Shown in pieces: positions 22,445 to 31,380 of a stretch of 64,000 bases of DNA (the stretch's first letter is position 1; the number at the start of each line of letters is the position of its first letter). The stretch lies in contig NZ_CAKLPX010000002.1 of NCBI RefSeq assembly GCF_923077115.1, forward strand, positions 186,001 to 250,000, in the 5' to 3' direction. The notes under the pieces were generated by a model. The model had not been told where the DNA came from, did no database searches, and was given only the letters and a program-made list of their open reading frames with translations. The translations under genes and the position numbers were made by a program. Source of the DNA: Sinobacterium norvegicum (GTDB taxonomy: Bacteria > Pseudomonadota > Gammaproteobacteria > Pseudomonadales > Sinobacteriaceae).

Positions 22445-23515
22445 ATGACAGAGCTAAAGAACGATCGTTTTCTTCGTGCGCTAGAGCGCAAACCCGTCGA
22501 TGTCACCCCAGTATGGATGATGCGTCAAGCCGGTCGTTATTTACCTGAGTACCGTGCTACCCGTGCTCAGGCCGGTGATTTCATGGCGGTGTGTACCAAC
22601 CCAGAGCTTGCCTGCGAGGTTACTCTGCAGCCTCTGCGTCGCTATCCGCTGGATGCTGCCATTCTGTTCTCAGATATTTTGACTATTCCCGATGCGATGG
22701 GACTGGGTCTCTATTTCGAAACCGGCGAAGGTCCTCGTTTCCGTAAGCCCGTGCAAGACGCCGCTGCTGTCGAAGCGTTAGAGGTAATCAAGCCCGAGGC
22801 GGACCTGCCCTATGTGATGGACGCGGTGAAAACCATCCGTCGTGAGCTCAATGGTTCTGTGCCGCTGATTGGTTTTTCCGGCAGCCCGTGGACGCTGGCA
22901 ACCTATATGGTTGAGGGCGGTTCATCGAAGGACTTCCGCCGCGCCAAGACCATGGCGTTCAATGAGCCAGAAGTGATGCACATGCTATTGAGCAAGCTGG
23001 CTGACTCGGTTACCGCCTATTTGAATGCGCAAATCGAAGCCGGTGCCCAAGCGGTGCAGATTTTTGATACCTGGGGCGGTGCGCTGAGCGATCGTGCCTA
23101 TCAAGAGTTTTCATTAAACTATATGCGGCAGATTGTTAACGGTTTGATCCGCGAGCGTGAAGGCCGCAAAGTCCCGGTGATTCTGTTTACCAAGAACGGT
23201 GGTCAGTGGTTGGAGTCGATGGCAGATACCGGTTGTGACGCCTTGGGTCTCGATTGGACGACGAACATCGGCGACGCCCGTTCACGCGTGGGCGGACAGG
23301 TTGCACTACAGGGCAATATGGACCCAACCATGCTGTATGCCTCGCCCAAGCGTATTCGTCAGGAAATCGAAACCATTCTAAGCAGCTACGGTCATGGCGA
23401 TGGCCATATCTTCAATCTAGGCCACGGTATTACGCCGGAGGTTGATCCGGTTAATGCCGGTGTCTTTATTGAATCGGTACACGAGCTGTCTGAAAAATAC
23501 CACAGCGCTAAATAA
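22445..23515 (+). CDS. hemE: Uroporphyrinogen decarboxylase
   Basis: The 356-residue enzyme decarboxylates uroporphyrinogen III to coproporphyrinogen III in haem synthesis. The sequence is very close to the family throughout: [20 protein letters not shown] near residue 20, the substrate-site block [16 protein letters not shown] and [17 protein letters not shown], and [12 protein letters not shown] and NLGHGI near the C-terminus. I chose the ATG at 22445 because the family begins [13 protein letters not shown]; an earlier in-frame start at 22394 adds an unconserved tail. The position after gltD matches the Pseudomonas order apart from the inserted genes. Confidence 0.98.
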   Translation: MTELKNDRFLRALERKPVDVTPVWMMRQAGRYLPEYRATRAQAGDFMAVCTNPELACEVTLQPLRRYPLDAAILFSDILTIPDAMGLGLYFETGEGPRFRKPVQDAAAVEALEVIKPEADLPYVMDAVKTIRRELNGSVPLIGFSGSPWTLATYMVEGGSSKDFRRAKTMAFNEPEVMHMLLSKLADSVTAYLNAQIEAGAQAVQIFDTWGGALSDRAYQEFSLNYMRQIVNGLIREREGRKVPVILFTKNGGQWLESMADTGCDALGLDWTTNIGDARSRVGGQVALQGNMDPTMLYASPKRIRQEIETILSSYGHGDGHIFNLGHGITPEVDPVNAGVFIESVHELSEKYHSAK

Positions 23516-23526
23516 GCGTTGTTGTT

Positions 23527-23569
23527 ACAAAAAAGCCGGTTACGCAAATGCGAACCGGCTTTTTTATTG
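23527..23569. terminator. Bidirectional terminator between hemE and cysE
   Basis: A stem of AAAAAAGCCGGTT and AACCGGCTTTTTT with a short loop has A and T runs on both sides, so it can end transcription from hemE (plus) and from cysE (minus). Confidence 0.93.
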
Positions 23570-23586
23570 GCGTGAACCAAGGGTTA

Positions 23587-24441
23587 TTAAGGTTTGATCG
23601 AGTGATCCATCGACAGGGCCGGTTCGGCGCAGCAGGGTTTGCCAATTTCTTTTGCCGGTACGCCGGCGACAATGGTATGTGCCGCAACATCTTTTAATAC
23701 CACGCTGCCGGCGGCAACCTGAGCTCCCTCGCCGATATGGATGTTGCCGAGTATCTTGGCGCCGGCGGAGATCAGCACGCCGTCAGCGACCTTGGGGTGG
23801 CGGTCACCGGCCTCTTTACCGGTACCGCCGAGGGTAACCGAGTGCATAATCGACACATTGTTGCCGATGCTGGCGGTTTCGCCAACGACAATGCCGGTGC
23901 CGTGATCGAACATAATGCCACTGCCAACCTTCGCCGCCGGGTGGATGTCGATGCCAAAGGCGATCGAGATGCGGTTCTGGAAGAATAACGCCATTGGCAC
24001 TCGGCCCTGATGCCACAGCCAGTGAGCAATGCGATGGGCCTGCAGCGCGTGGAAGCCCTTGTAGTAGAGTAGCGGTGTGGCGCAGGCATGGCAGGCGGAG
24101 TCGCGCTGACGAAAAGCCTTAATGTCATCGCGGGCAGCCGACAAAATACTGTCGTCTTCGGCGATGGCCTGCTCAATGACCTCACGAAGCAAAATGGCCG
24201 GGGCAGCCGGGCTGCCTAGCTTGCTGGCGAGGTGGAAACTGAGCGATGAGGCCAGCGAGGTGTGATTAAGAATGGTCGCGTGTAGAAAACTGGCCAGTAT
24301 CGGCTCGCGCTGAGCCTCGACAGTGGTTTCTTCTACAATATGTTGCCAAATAGTATCGGGTTGGCTGCTCACATTGGTCTCTCTTGTTGAGTCGACGGCG
24401 GTCGGTAACAAACCGCGGAGAAAGTCATTATTCTGGCTCAC
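23587..24441 (-). CDS. cysE: Serine O-acetyltransferase
   Basis: The 284-residue enzyme acetylates serine, the first step of cysteine synthesis. An N-terminal helical domain (about residues 25-160) is followed by a left-handed beta-helix of hexapeptide repeats (about 165-265) with the active-site segment IMFDHGTGIVVGET and SIMHSVTLGGTGK. The start is a GTG one base after the stop codon of the upstream methyltransferase, so translation is probably coupled. The C-terminal tail, which in this family lets cysteine regulation and binding of O-acetylserine sulfhydrylase occur, ends SMDHSIKP here rather than in the usual isoleucine. Confidence 0.95.
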   Translation of the reverse strand: MSQNNDFLRGLLPTAVDSTRETNVSSQPDTIWQHIVEETTVEAQREPILASFLHATILNHTSLASSLSFHLASKLGSPAAPAILLREVIEQAIAEDDSILSAARDDIKAFRQRDSACHACATPLLYYKGFHALQAHRIAHWLWHQGRVPMALFFQNRISIAFGIDIHPAAKVGSGIMFDHGTGIVVGETASIGNNVSIMHSVTLGGTGKEAGDRHPKVADGVLISAGAKILGNIHIGEGAQVAAGSVVLKDVAAHTIVAGVPAKEIGKPCCAEPALSMDHSIKP

Positions 24442-24442
24442 T

Positions 24443-25144
24443 TTACCCTAATAATGACGAATAATCATCGAGTAATGCGGCCTTGAGCTGCCAAATCTGC
24501 TGGCCGCTCTGACTGTATTTGCGCTCGAATGGGGTCAGCGGTGCAGCAGCGTCGAGGGCCCGAATCGTCGCCGGGGTGTCGACCAACGCCAGACTGCGCT
24601 CAAATTCCTGTAAATACAGCAGCCAATTGCTGCGGCACTCGAGTTGACCGCCGAGTGCCAGCAGTGCTGGGAAGACCGCATGCGCATACCAGCGCCGTTG
24701 AAGATGGTGCGCCTTAGGCCAGGGGTTGGGGTAGAGCAGATAGTGATGCGAGGGCCGCCAGCCGGCGCTTAAGGCCAGACGCCAAAAGTCGACACAGTCG
24801 GCGCGGAGTAAAATGGCATTGTCGCGGCTGTCGAAATGCAGGCTGTGTTTGTCGAGGCGATGGGCAGATTGGTCAACACCGATGACCAGTGCGTCACCGT
24901 GGCGCTCGGCCAGTTTGGCCGTCGATTCACCAATGCCACAGCAGGAGTCGAAGACCAGCGGCCCCCGGTGGTCATCGACCCGTTTGGCGATAGAGTCGAA
25001 GGCCTGTTGGCTGTGCTCGGCAATCGGTTTTTTAAAGGTGTGCCGCAGGTGTTTAAGCACCACCTTGTCGAGGTTTTCATGCAGCCCCTGACGGTTGCTG
25101 GTGACGATCTTAGAATTGGCCAGGGCTGGGGTATGATCAACCAT
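24443..25144 (-). CDS. TrmB-like SAM-dependent methyltransferase
   Basis: The 233-residue product has a class I methyltransferase fold: the SAM loop VFDSCCGIGESTAKLAERHG and a VIGVDQS strand. The YPNPWPKAHHLQRRW block corresponds to the PDPWPKxRHxKRR signature of tRNA (guanine-N7)-methyltransferase TrmB. The C-terminal LECRSNWLLYLQEF segment differs from canonical TrmB, so this may be a paralogue with a different substrate. I chose the ATG at 25144; a TTG at 25165 is possible. It is directly upstream of cysE and shares its transcript. Confidence 0.8.
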   Translation of the reverse strand: MVDHTPALANSKIVTSNRQGLHENLDKVVLKHLRHTFKKPIAEHSQQAFDSIAKRVDDHRGPLVFDSCCGIGESTAKLAERHGDALVIGVDQSAHRLDKHSLHFDSRDNAILLRADCVDFWRLALSAGWRPSHHYLLYPNPWPKAHHLQRRWYAHAVFPALLALGGQLECRSNWLLYLQEFERSLALVDTPATIRALDAAAPLTPFERKYSQSGQQIWQLKAALLDDYSSLLG

Positions 25145-25405
25145 TAAACTGCTCGCAGCAAGCAAAAACGCTATTGTAACCCCTTGCGTTGAGGTTTGCT
25201 TGTAGGGCGCTATTTGATAAGGGAAAAGAATGAGTGCTTCAGGTGAAGCTAGGCTGATTAATTTGGTGATTTTTAGGCGGGATATGGCGAGAGCCTTTTA
25301 ATGGATTGTTTTTCCATGTATTTTACTCGTCGGCTCATGTTTTTCGTTAGGAACTATCGGAGCTGCTAAGAAAATTTATATAAGAAAAATACTAAAGGAT
25401 GAAAA
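25145..25405. promoter_or_regulatory. Divergent intergenic region between the TrmB-like gene and the AT-rich lipoprotein gene
   Basis: This 261-base gap becomes AT-rich toward the lipoprotein gene. A 23-codon frame at 25230-25301 has a GGGAAAAGA upstream, but I do not trust it. No terminator or operator is evident. Confidence 0.35.
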
Positions 25406-26110
25406 ATGAATAGAAAATCTTTGCTGCTGGTCACCTCTTTCATAATGGTTCTGTTACAGGGTTGTTCAACGATAAAAACAAACGAGCTGACAATTGACGA
25501 GTCTAGTGTTTTACAAGATAAGAGCGTTACTATCACCAGATATAGTGAAAAGCCTAGCTTTATGGCTCAAACTCCTGTGAATGTACAGTTTGGTATGCTG
25601 GGAGTTGCCACCGCAATTTCTAATGGCAATGCAATGATAGAAAAAAATGAGATTGCTGATCCTGCAGTTGATATTGCAGAGAAACTGGCGCAAGGCCTGC
25701 AGGACAATCATAATATGAAATTTTCATATAACGATTCAGTCTATACCGACACAAATGAAATTCCCGCTTTGCTTGAAAAACATAGTGAGTATGACTTTAT
25801 CTTGGATGTTAGAACAGTTAACTGGAATAGTATTTATTTTCCTTCAGACTGGGATAGCTATCGTGTCTTTTATACCGCCCATGCGCGCTTGATTGACACA
25901 CATTCTGGAGCGGTTGTCGCGGAAGAACTTTGTCAGCACATACCAGAATATGAGGATACTAATTTAGCGCCTAGCTATAAGGACCTAGAAAACGGAGACG
26001 GGCTTAGAGAAGAGCTTGGTAAGTCGGTGACTTATTGCGTAGATAGAATTCAAGCCATGGCCAAGCTTAAATCTGTAGTGACTACTGAGCAAAAAGTAAC
26101 GGCTAACTGA
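25406..26110 (+). CDS. Predicted lipoprotein, unknown function
   Basis: The 234-residue product has a signal peptide with a lipobox ending at Cys20 (VLLQGC). The mature part has a DFILDVRTVNWNSIYFPSDWDSYRVFYTAHARLID region (about residues 125-160) that looks like a beta-rich domain, and a CQHIPEY segment near residue 180. An AAGGAT ribosome binding site lies five bases before the ATG. The gene is clearly richer in A and T than its neighbours, which hints at recent acquisition. No family recognised; the gene has its own terminator downstream. Confidence 0.82.
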   Translation: MNRKSLLLVTSFIMVLLQGCSTIKTNELTIDESSVLQDKSVTITRYSEKPSFMAQTPVNVQFGMLGVATAISNGNAMIEKNEIADPAVDIAEKLAQGLQDNHNMKFSYNDSVYTDTNEIPALLEKHSEYDFILDVRTVNWNSIYFPSDWDSYRVFYTAHARLIDTHSGAVVAEELCQHIPEYEDTNLAPSYKDLENGDGLREELGKSVTYCVDRIQAMAKLKSVVTTEQKVTAN

Positions 26111-26125
26111 TTCGCAATTGAATAG

Positions 26126-26155
26126 AGGCAAGGATTTAACTCCTTGCTTTCTTAA
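26126..26155 (+). terminator. Intrinsic terminator after the lipoprotein gene
   Basis: A perfect 7-bp stem (GCAAGGA / TCCTTGC) with a TTTAAC loop is followed by TTTCTT. It lies about 17 bases after the stop codon. Confidence 0.85.
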
Positions 26156-26259
26156 GATCAATTTATATGAAAGTTATATCCCTTTCTGCCCCCCTTAGAG
26201 GGCGAGGAAAATCGAGTGAAAGTTAGCCCGAGCTATTTACAGTCACCGCCTGAGCGACG

Positions 26260-27021
26260 ATGATAACCGGACTATCCATCGTTGTTAGGTTTACCGCCAT
26301 GCGCCAAGATCGTCGCCCCTACTGGGTGAAGAAAACATACTTAAAGTTTCGTTACTGGTATGCCGAGCACTTTCTGCGTCCGGCCTGTGATGAACTGGGC
26401 GCTCATCATACGATCATGAAACCCTGGTATGTCGATATTAATGGCCCCAATATCACCATTGGTAAGTGCGTCACCATCGTCGCCGAGAAATACAGCCCAG
26501 TAAAAATCGGTGTCTGGGGGCGACAGCCCGACAGCGGCAAGATTAGTATTGGTGATTATGTACTGCTTAGCCCCGGTGTTAGGTTGTCGGCCAGCGATGA
26601 AATTATCATTGGCAATAATGTCATGATGGCCAACGGGGTGTATCTTTCCGACAGCGACTGGCACGGTGTTTACGATAGAACTGAGCGCGATGAAAAAGTC
26701 ACACCGATCATCTTGCATGACAATGTTTGGCTAGGCGATAGCAGTATTGTCTTGAAGGGAGTAACCATCGGCGAGAACAGTATTGTCGGCGCCAATGCGG
26801 TGGTGAGCAAGGATGTGCCGGCCAATGTAGTGGTGGCAGGTAACCCCGCCAAGGTGGTTAAGCATTTGGACAGTTCGATCGAGCGGGTGACTCGCCGAGA
26901 GTACTTCGCCAACCCGGCAGAGCAGGCCAAATACTTCGACGGCTTAGACCGAATGGTGCTGGAGGGCAACGGCTTTTTTAACTGGCTGCGCACCCTGATT
27001 AAACCAAACAACAAGGACTAG
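26260..27021 (+). CDS. Hexapeptide-repeat acyltransferase
   Basis: The 253-residue product contains a left-handed beta-helix of hexapeptide repeats (about residues 60-205; ISIGDYVLLSPGVRL, IIIGNNVMMANGVYL, VWLGDSSIVLKGVTIGENSIVGANAVVSKDVPANVVVAGNPAKVV). This is the fold of maltose/galactoside/CysE-type O-acetyltransferases, with the catalytic histidine probably in SDWHGVY near residue 131. The substrate is unknown. The start could be 26260 or an ATG at 26299 (MRQDRRP), which has TAGG nine bases before it. It converges on srkA with only 22 bases between. Confidence 0.85.
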   Translation: MITGLSIVVRFTAMRQDRRPYWVKKTYLKFRYWYAEHFLRPACDELGAHHTIMKPWYVDINGPNITIGKCVTIVAEKYSPVKIGVWGRQPDSGKISIGDYVLLSPGVRLSASDEIIIGNNVMMANGVYLSDSDWHGVYDRTERDEKVTPIILHDNVWLGDSSIVLKGVTIGENSIVGANAVVSKDVPANVVVAGNPAKVVKHLDSSIERVTRREYFANPAEQAKYFDGLDRMVLEGNGFFNWLRTLIKPNNKD

Positions 27022-27043
27022 CTAATCCCTTTCTTGCGGGTCA

Positions 27044-28156
27044 TTAAAACAGCGTCAACGGCTCTTCCTGCAGGGCGCAGAGTTGTTCTTTTAGTTCGAG
27101 AATATGTTGCGCCCAATAGCGTTCGGTATTAAACCAGGGGAAGTGCATCGGAAAGGCTGGGTCGCGCCAGCGTCTCGCCAACCAGGCGCAGTGGTAGAGA
27201 ATACGAAAACTACGCAGTACTTCGATCAGCCTGATCTGGCGCGGGTCGAACTCAAAGAATTCGTTATAGCCATCGATGATCTCGGATAATTGCGCGGTGC
27301 GATTATTGCGGTCGCCGTTGAGCATCATCCACAAATCTTGAATCGCCGGGCCGGTAAGGCAGTCATCGAAATCGACAAAATGTGGACAGTCGTCACGCCA
27401 TAGAATGTTGCCGGGGTGGCAGTCACCGTGCAGGCGGATCTGAGTCAGCTTTTGATTGAGTTGCCACTGTTGCTTTAACTCTGCCAGCAGCTCATCGGTA
27501 ATGCCTTCATAGGCTGGCAGTAACTCCTTGGGGATAAATCGGCTCTTGATCAGCGCCACACTGTCGGCGGCATAGAAATCGAAGTTGATGGCGATGCGGT
27601 GGTCGAAGTTTTTCTGGCTGCCGACGGCATGGATGCGGCCGATGGTTTGGCCGAGCTGATAGAGGTGGTCTAGGTTGTCGAGCTCCGGCGCATAGCCGCC
27701 GCGACGCTCGAACAGGCTGAAGCGAAAATCACCATGGTGCAGCAGGCTGGTCTGTTGCTGCTTGTCGATGACTGCTGGCACCACCGGCAGCTCAGCATCG
27801 AACAGTTCTTGGGTGAAGCTGTGTTCTTCTAAAATTTGTTCGTCGCGCCAGCGGCCGGGGCGATAAAACTTGGCAATAACCGGCTGCTGATCTTCGATAC
27901 CAACCTGATACACACGGTTTTCATAACTGTTCAGAGGGATGATGCGAAAGTCGCTAAAAACGCCAGTTGACTCCACCGCATCGATGACGGTATCGGGGGT
28001 CAGAGAATAGAAGGGATGATCAGCGTTGATGGCGGCATCGTTAACCTCATCATCATAGCTTTCGCCGCTGTCTTCAGGCTCGGCGACATTGCCGTTGATA
28101 TCGCTGTCATCAACAAAGTCGTCTTCGTCATCAAAAGGTGGCTGGCTGTTGGTCAT
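27044..28156 (-). CDS. srkA: SrkA-type serine/threonine kinase (stress response kinase A, RdoA/YihE) with acidic N-terminal extension
   Basis: The 370-residue product is an aminoglycoside-phosphotransferase-fold kinase matching E. coli SrkA, which phosphorylates proteins and protects against envelope stress and MazF-linked cell death. Conserved blocks are PLNSYENRVYQVG (75-87), KFYRPGRWRDEQILEEH (96-112), the catalytic LHGDCHPGNILW (242-253), VDFDDC (261-266) and DLWMMLNGD. The first 43 residues are an acidic, disordered-looking extension with no counterpart in E. coli (328 residues). It lies 36 bases after modC on the same strand. No adjacent dsbA is seen. Confidence 0.93.
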   Translation of the reverse strand: MTNSQPPFDDEDDFVDDSDINGNVAEPEDSGESYDDEVNDAAINADHPFYSLTPDTVIDAVESTGVFSDFRIIPLNSYENRVYQVGIEDQQPVIAKFYRPGRWRDEQILEEHSFTQELFDAELPVVPAVIDKQQQTSLLHHGDFRFSLFERRGGYAPELDNLDHLYQLGQTIGRIHAVGSQKNFDHRIAINFDFYAADSVALIKSRFIPKELLPAYEGITDELLAELKQQWQLNQKLTQIRLHGDCHPGNILWRDDCPHFVDFDDCLTGPAIQDLWMMLNGDRNNRTAQLSEIIDGYNEFFEFDPRQIRLIEVLRSFRILYHCAWLARRWRDPAFPMHFPWFNTERYWAQHILELKEQLCALQEEPLTLF

Positions 28157-28192
28157 CGCTAATATCTTTCCCGCTGTGAAATCGTAAACTGT

Positions 28193-29305
28193 TTATAGCG
28201 TACTGGCATCGCTGATGTTTCGGGCCTGATCGCTGAGCATGGCCACCCCTTTGATTTGGGCGACCACCTGTTGCTGTGGTGTTAACTGCAGTTGGTGGAC
28301 CGACTTGCGAGTCAGTTTAGCCAGCAGTGGCTGACCCTGCACATCAAGACGAACCAGGGCACTGCCGCGGTCGTCTTCATCGATGCTGATAATACGGGCA
28401 TCGAGGTAGTTAATAATACTGCTGCTATTATCGCCGCCGGCCAGGGTGATGCTGACATTGCTGGCGGGAATACGCAGGCGTAGGCGATGGCCGATGGTGG
28501 TCGGGTGGCTGCTCAGTTGCAGTGTTTGATTGTCGCCAATATTCACCGTGGTTAACTGCCACTGACTATCGTAGTGGCACACCTCGGCTTCGAGCAGGGT
28601 ATGCTGCCTGCCATGCAGCGGCGAGTCTAACAGATTGGCGAGTTCGAGTACCGGTCCCTGCTGCACTATTTTGCCCTGCTGCAGAATGATCACGTCATCG
28701 GCGAGGCGATGGATTTCTTCGATGTTATGGCTGACATAGACAATGGCAATCGACAGTCGACGGTGCAGTTGTTCTAAATAATTCAGAATCTCTTCGCGGC
28801 TGTCGGCATCGAGGGCGGATACCGGCTCGTCCATCAGAATCAGCGCTGGGTTAGAGGCCAGCGTGCGGGCAATAGCAACACGCTGCTGCTGGCCGCCGGA
28901 TAGGCTGCCAGGGTATTGCGACAGCAGATCGTCGAGTGCCAACCACCGGCAAAGCTCTTCAATTGACGGGCCGTCATCATGGAACCGACGACGATAGGCA
29001 TAGCGCAGATTGTCCAGTACCGTCAGGTGGGGCAGCAGCTGTGGTTGCTGAAAAACATAGCCAATGTGACGTCGATGACAGGGGACAAAGTGTTGTTGGT
29101 CCTGCCATGGCTGGCCCTTAAACCGCACGTTATTGCCCGGAGTCTTATCGAAGCCGGCCAGCACTTTTAACAGGCTGGTCTTACCGCTGCCAGAGTGGCC
29201 AAATAAGGCGGTAATACTGTTGTCACGTAGGGTGAATTCGGCAGCCAGCGCGAAGTTGGCCAGCGGCAGGGTAATGTCGGCGGATAACAGTGGTGTTACT
29301 TCCAT
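28193..29305 (-). CDS. modC: Molybdate ABC transporter ATP-binding protein
   Basis: The 370-residue ATPase drives molybdate uptake. It has Walker A GHSGSGKTS (about residues 35-43), the Q-loop, signature SLSGGQQQRVAIART (about 138-152), Walker B LILMDEP and the H-loop VSHN. The C-terminal part (about 290-360) is a Mop/TOBE domain expected to bind oxyanion. It overlaps the end of modB by 10 bases, which indicates coupled translation. Confidence 0.95.
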   Translation of the reverse strand: MEVTPLLSADITLPLANFALAAEFTLRDNSITALFGHSGSGKTSLLKVLAGFDKTPGNNVRFKGQPWQDQQHFVPCHRRHIGYVFQQPQLLPHLTVLDNLRYAYRRRFHDDGPSIEELCRWLALDDLLSQYPGSLSGGQQQRVAIARTLASNPALILMDEPVSALDADSREEILNYLEQLHRRLSIAIVYVSHNIEEIHRLADDVIILQQGKIVQQGPVLELANLLDSPLHGRQHTLLEAEVCHYDSQWQLTTVNIGDNQTLQLSSHPTTIGHRLRLRIPASNVSITLAGGDNSSSIINYLDARIISIDEDDRGSALVRLDVQGQPLLAKLTRKSVHQLQLTPQQQVVAQIKGVAMLSDQARNISDASTL

Positions 29306-29982
29306 ATCGAGCCCCCCCGTTTGTTGCTGTTAAGGCTATAAAGTAAGACCAGGGTGACCACCGAGAAAATCATTAAACCAGCGGCGAGGATATGCGCCTG
29401 TTGGTACTGCAGGTTTTCGACGCGGTCGAACAGGGCGATGGAAATCAGCTGTGTCTCGCCGGGGATATTGCCGCCAATCATTAACACCACACCAAACTCT
29501 CCTATTGTGTGGGCGAAGCCGAGACTGGCGGCGGTGATAATACTGGTCTTAGACAGTGGTAAGACCACGGTGACAAAGCGGTCCAGCGGCGAGGCCCCCA
29601 TGGTTGCGGCGGCGTTTAATAAGTCTTTGGGAATACGCTCAAAATTATTTTGCAGTGGCTGCATGACAAAGGGCAGCGAGTATATTACCGAGCCGATTAG
29701 CAAGCCGGTAAAGCTGAACGGCAGAGTGCTATCAAATAGACCGCCCCACAGTTGGCCAATCACCCCCTGCGGCGCCATCATAACCAGCAGATAAAAGCCG
29801 ATGACCGTCGGTGGCAGTACCAGCGGCAGGGCAATAATGGCTTCCAGCAGAGGCTTGATGCGCCAGCGGCTATTGGCCAGCCACCAGCCGCAGGGAATAC
29901 AAATCAACAGCAACACCACCGTCGTCGTCGCTGCTAATTGCAGGGTGAGATAAATAGCAAGATAGTCGTCGGTTGACAGCAA
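29296..29982 (-). CDS. modB: Molybdate ABC transporter permease
   Basis: The 228-residue product is a five-span inner-membrane permease with the ABC permease loop GASPLDRFVTVVLPLSKTSI (EAA motif, near residue 150) and the ModB pattern PLVLPPTVIGFYLL. The start is a TTG at 29982 with an AAAGG ribosome binding site. It lies 73 bases after modA and overlaps modC. Confidence 0.95.
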   Translation of the reverse strand: MLSTDDYLAIYLTLQLAATTTVVLLLICIPCGWWLANSRWRIKPLLEAIIALPLVLPPTVIGFYLLVMMAPQGVIGQLWGGLFDSTLPFSFTGLLIGSVIYSLPFVMQPLQNNFERIPKDLLNAAATMGASPLDRFVTVVLPLSKTSIITAASLGFAHTIGEFGVVLMIGGNIPGETQLISIALFDRVENLQYQQAHILAAGLMIFSVVTLVLLYSLNSNKRGGSIWK

Positions 29983-30055
29983 GTTGATACCTTTGACGGT
30001 GATGGTTGACTGATGTGGCTGAAAAATACAGTGCTATCAGCGACTTCTCAGTATA

Positions 30056-30835
30056 TCACCGAGTTTGACTCTGTGCTTGCAGATAGCCTTGGCCGGCGAT
30101 TACCTGCTGGCTTTCGGCGCTGAGCAGGAACGCCACCAGACGCTTGGCGGCGGCGGTATTGCGGCTGCTTTGTAGAATAACCAATTGCTGCTCCAGTGGC
30201 TGATAGCAGTCACTGGGTACCGGGTATAAATACCATGGCTGCTGTACAACACGGTTGAACCCTGGCCATAGCGATTGGGCGATAACAGCGATATCGACGG
30301 TGTCGGTGGCGGCATAATGCATTACTTGGGCGATATTATTGCCTCTGACGGCGCGGGCGAAAACAGCCTGCTGCTGCCAGCAGCTCAACAATTGTTGCGC
30401 GGCAACACCATAGGGGGCGGTTTGTGGGTTGGCGATAGCGAGACGACCGACGGCACTGTTGGAGATATCAGTGATGAGTTCATCCTGTGTTCTATCAGCC
30501 TGCTTGCTAATGAGGGCAATGGTGCCGAAGGCATAGGTTTGACGGCTGCCGGCAACGACCAAGCCCAGCGTTTCCAGTGCCTCAGCACGATCAACATCGG
30601 CGGAGAGGAAAACATCAAAGGGGGCACCGTGACTGATTTGGGCAAACAGCACCCCCGAGGAGGCGGCCGATAGGCGCAGCTTGATGCCGGTTTGTCGTTC
30701 GAATTCGGGCTGCAATAGCTCGAGGGCCGGCTTAAAGTTTGCCGCCACGGCAACGCGTAACGATTGGCCATGGCTGTGCATGGCGACACTGAGTAGCAGA
30801 GTTAGGGCGATGAGGCGGCAGGCGATGTTGGGCAA
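30056..30835 (-). CDS. modA: Molybdate-binding periplasmic protein
   Basis: The 259-residue product has a signal peptide ending near residue 23 (SHGQS) and the solute-binding pattern of ModA: VAVAANFKPALELL, FVKAS-like LRLSAASSGVLFAQI, GAPFDVFLSADV, TAPYGVAAQQLL and the C-terminal FLLSAESQQVIAGQGY. It delivers molybdate to ModBC. The start is a TTG; no ATG lies before the signal peptide. It is the first gene of modABC-srkA and is divergent from the thioesterase gene. No modE or molybdenum-cofactor riboswitch is seen upstream. Confidence 0.94.
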   Translation of the reverse strand: MPNIACRLIALTLLLSVAMHSHGQSLRVAVAANFKPALELLQPEFERQTGIKLRLSAASSGVLFAQISHGAPFDVFLSADVDRAEALETLGLVVAGSRQTYAFGTIALISKQADRTQDELITDISNSAVGRLAIANPQTAPYGVAAQQLLSCWQQQAVFARAVRGNNIAQVMHYAATDTVDIAVIAQSLWPGFNRVVQQPWYLYPVPSDCYQPLEQQLVILQSSRNTAAAKRLVAFLLSAESQQVIAGQGYLQAQSQTR

Positions 30836-30951
30836 AATTGACTCTTATAATGTCGCAATAATAGGGCTGATAGCCGGGTTGCTGACTATAGACGTTTAAG
30901 TATCGCACAAATAGCATTACAGTAACGGCAGACTAATAATAGGAAAATATC

Positions 30952-31380
30952 ATGTCCATTTGGAAAACGCCGCTGGTGTTAGCAGACATCAATAAATTTA
31001 ACGAGAACACTATCTGCTCGCTGTTGGGTATTGAGATCACCGAGATTGGCAGTGATTATCTGGTCGCCACCATGCCGGTTGATCAGCGTCACCACCAGCC
31101 AATGGGTATTCTGCACGGTGGCGCCTCGGTGGTGTTGGCCGAGACGGTTGGCAGTGTGGCTGCCACCATGGCCAATGCGCCAGGTTATTACGCTGTCGGC
31201 TTAGATATTAATGCCAACCATATTCGTGGTGTCAGCAGTGGTGTTGTGACTGCCCGAGCGACGGCGGTGCACATTGGGCGTTCTACCCAGGTGTGGAACA
31301 TCGCGATTACCAATGAGCAGGGCAAGGCGGTGTGTGAATCCCGCTTGACGATGTCGGTATTAAAAAGCCCCAATGCCTAG
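30952..31380 (+). CDS. Hotdog-fold acyl-CoA thioesterase (YdiI/EntH-like)
   Basis: The 142-residue product matches the YdiI/EntH branch of the 4HBT hotdog family: ATMPVDQRHHQPMGILHGGASVVLAETVGS at about residues 38-68, with the catalytic-site HGG and glutamate, and GLDINANHIR near residue 85. In E. coli YdiI acts on 1,4-dihydroxy-2-naphthoyl-CoA and related thioesters; the substrate here is not known. It shares its palindromic CTAG stop with the convergent comF. Confidence 0.93.
   Translation: MSIWKTPLVLADINKFNENTICSLLGIEITEIGSDYLVATMPVDQRHHQPMGILHGGASVVLAETVGSVAATMANAPGYYAVGLDINANHIRGVSSGVVTARATAVHIGRSTQVWNIAITNEQGKAVCESRLTMSVLKSPNA

Noticed and set aside
25230-25301. A 23-codon frame with a GGGAAAAGA upstream
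   Set aside because: No hydrophobic, charged or family pattern; likely chance.
30836-30951. Molybdenum-cofactor riboswitch or ModE site at modA
   Set aside because: The 116-base gap has no clear ModE palindrome and is too short for a riboswitch shared with a divergent promoter.
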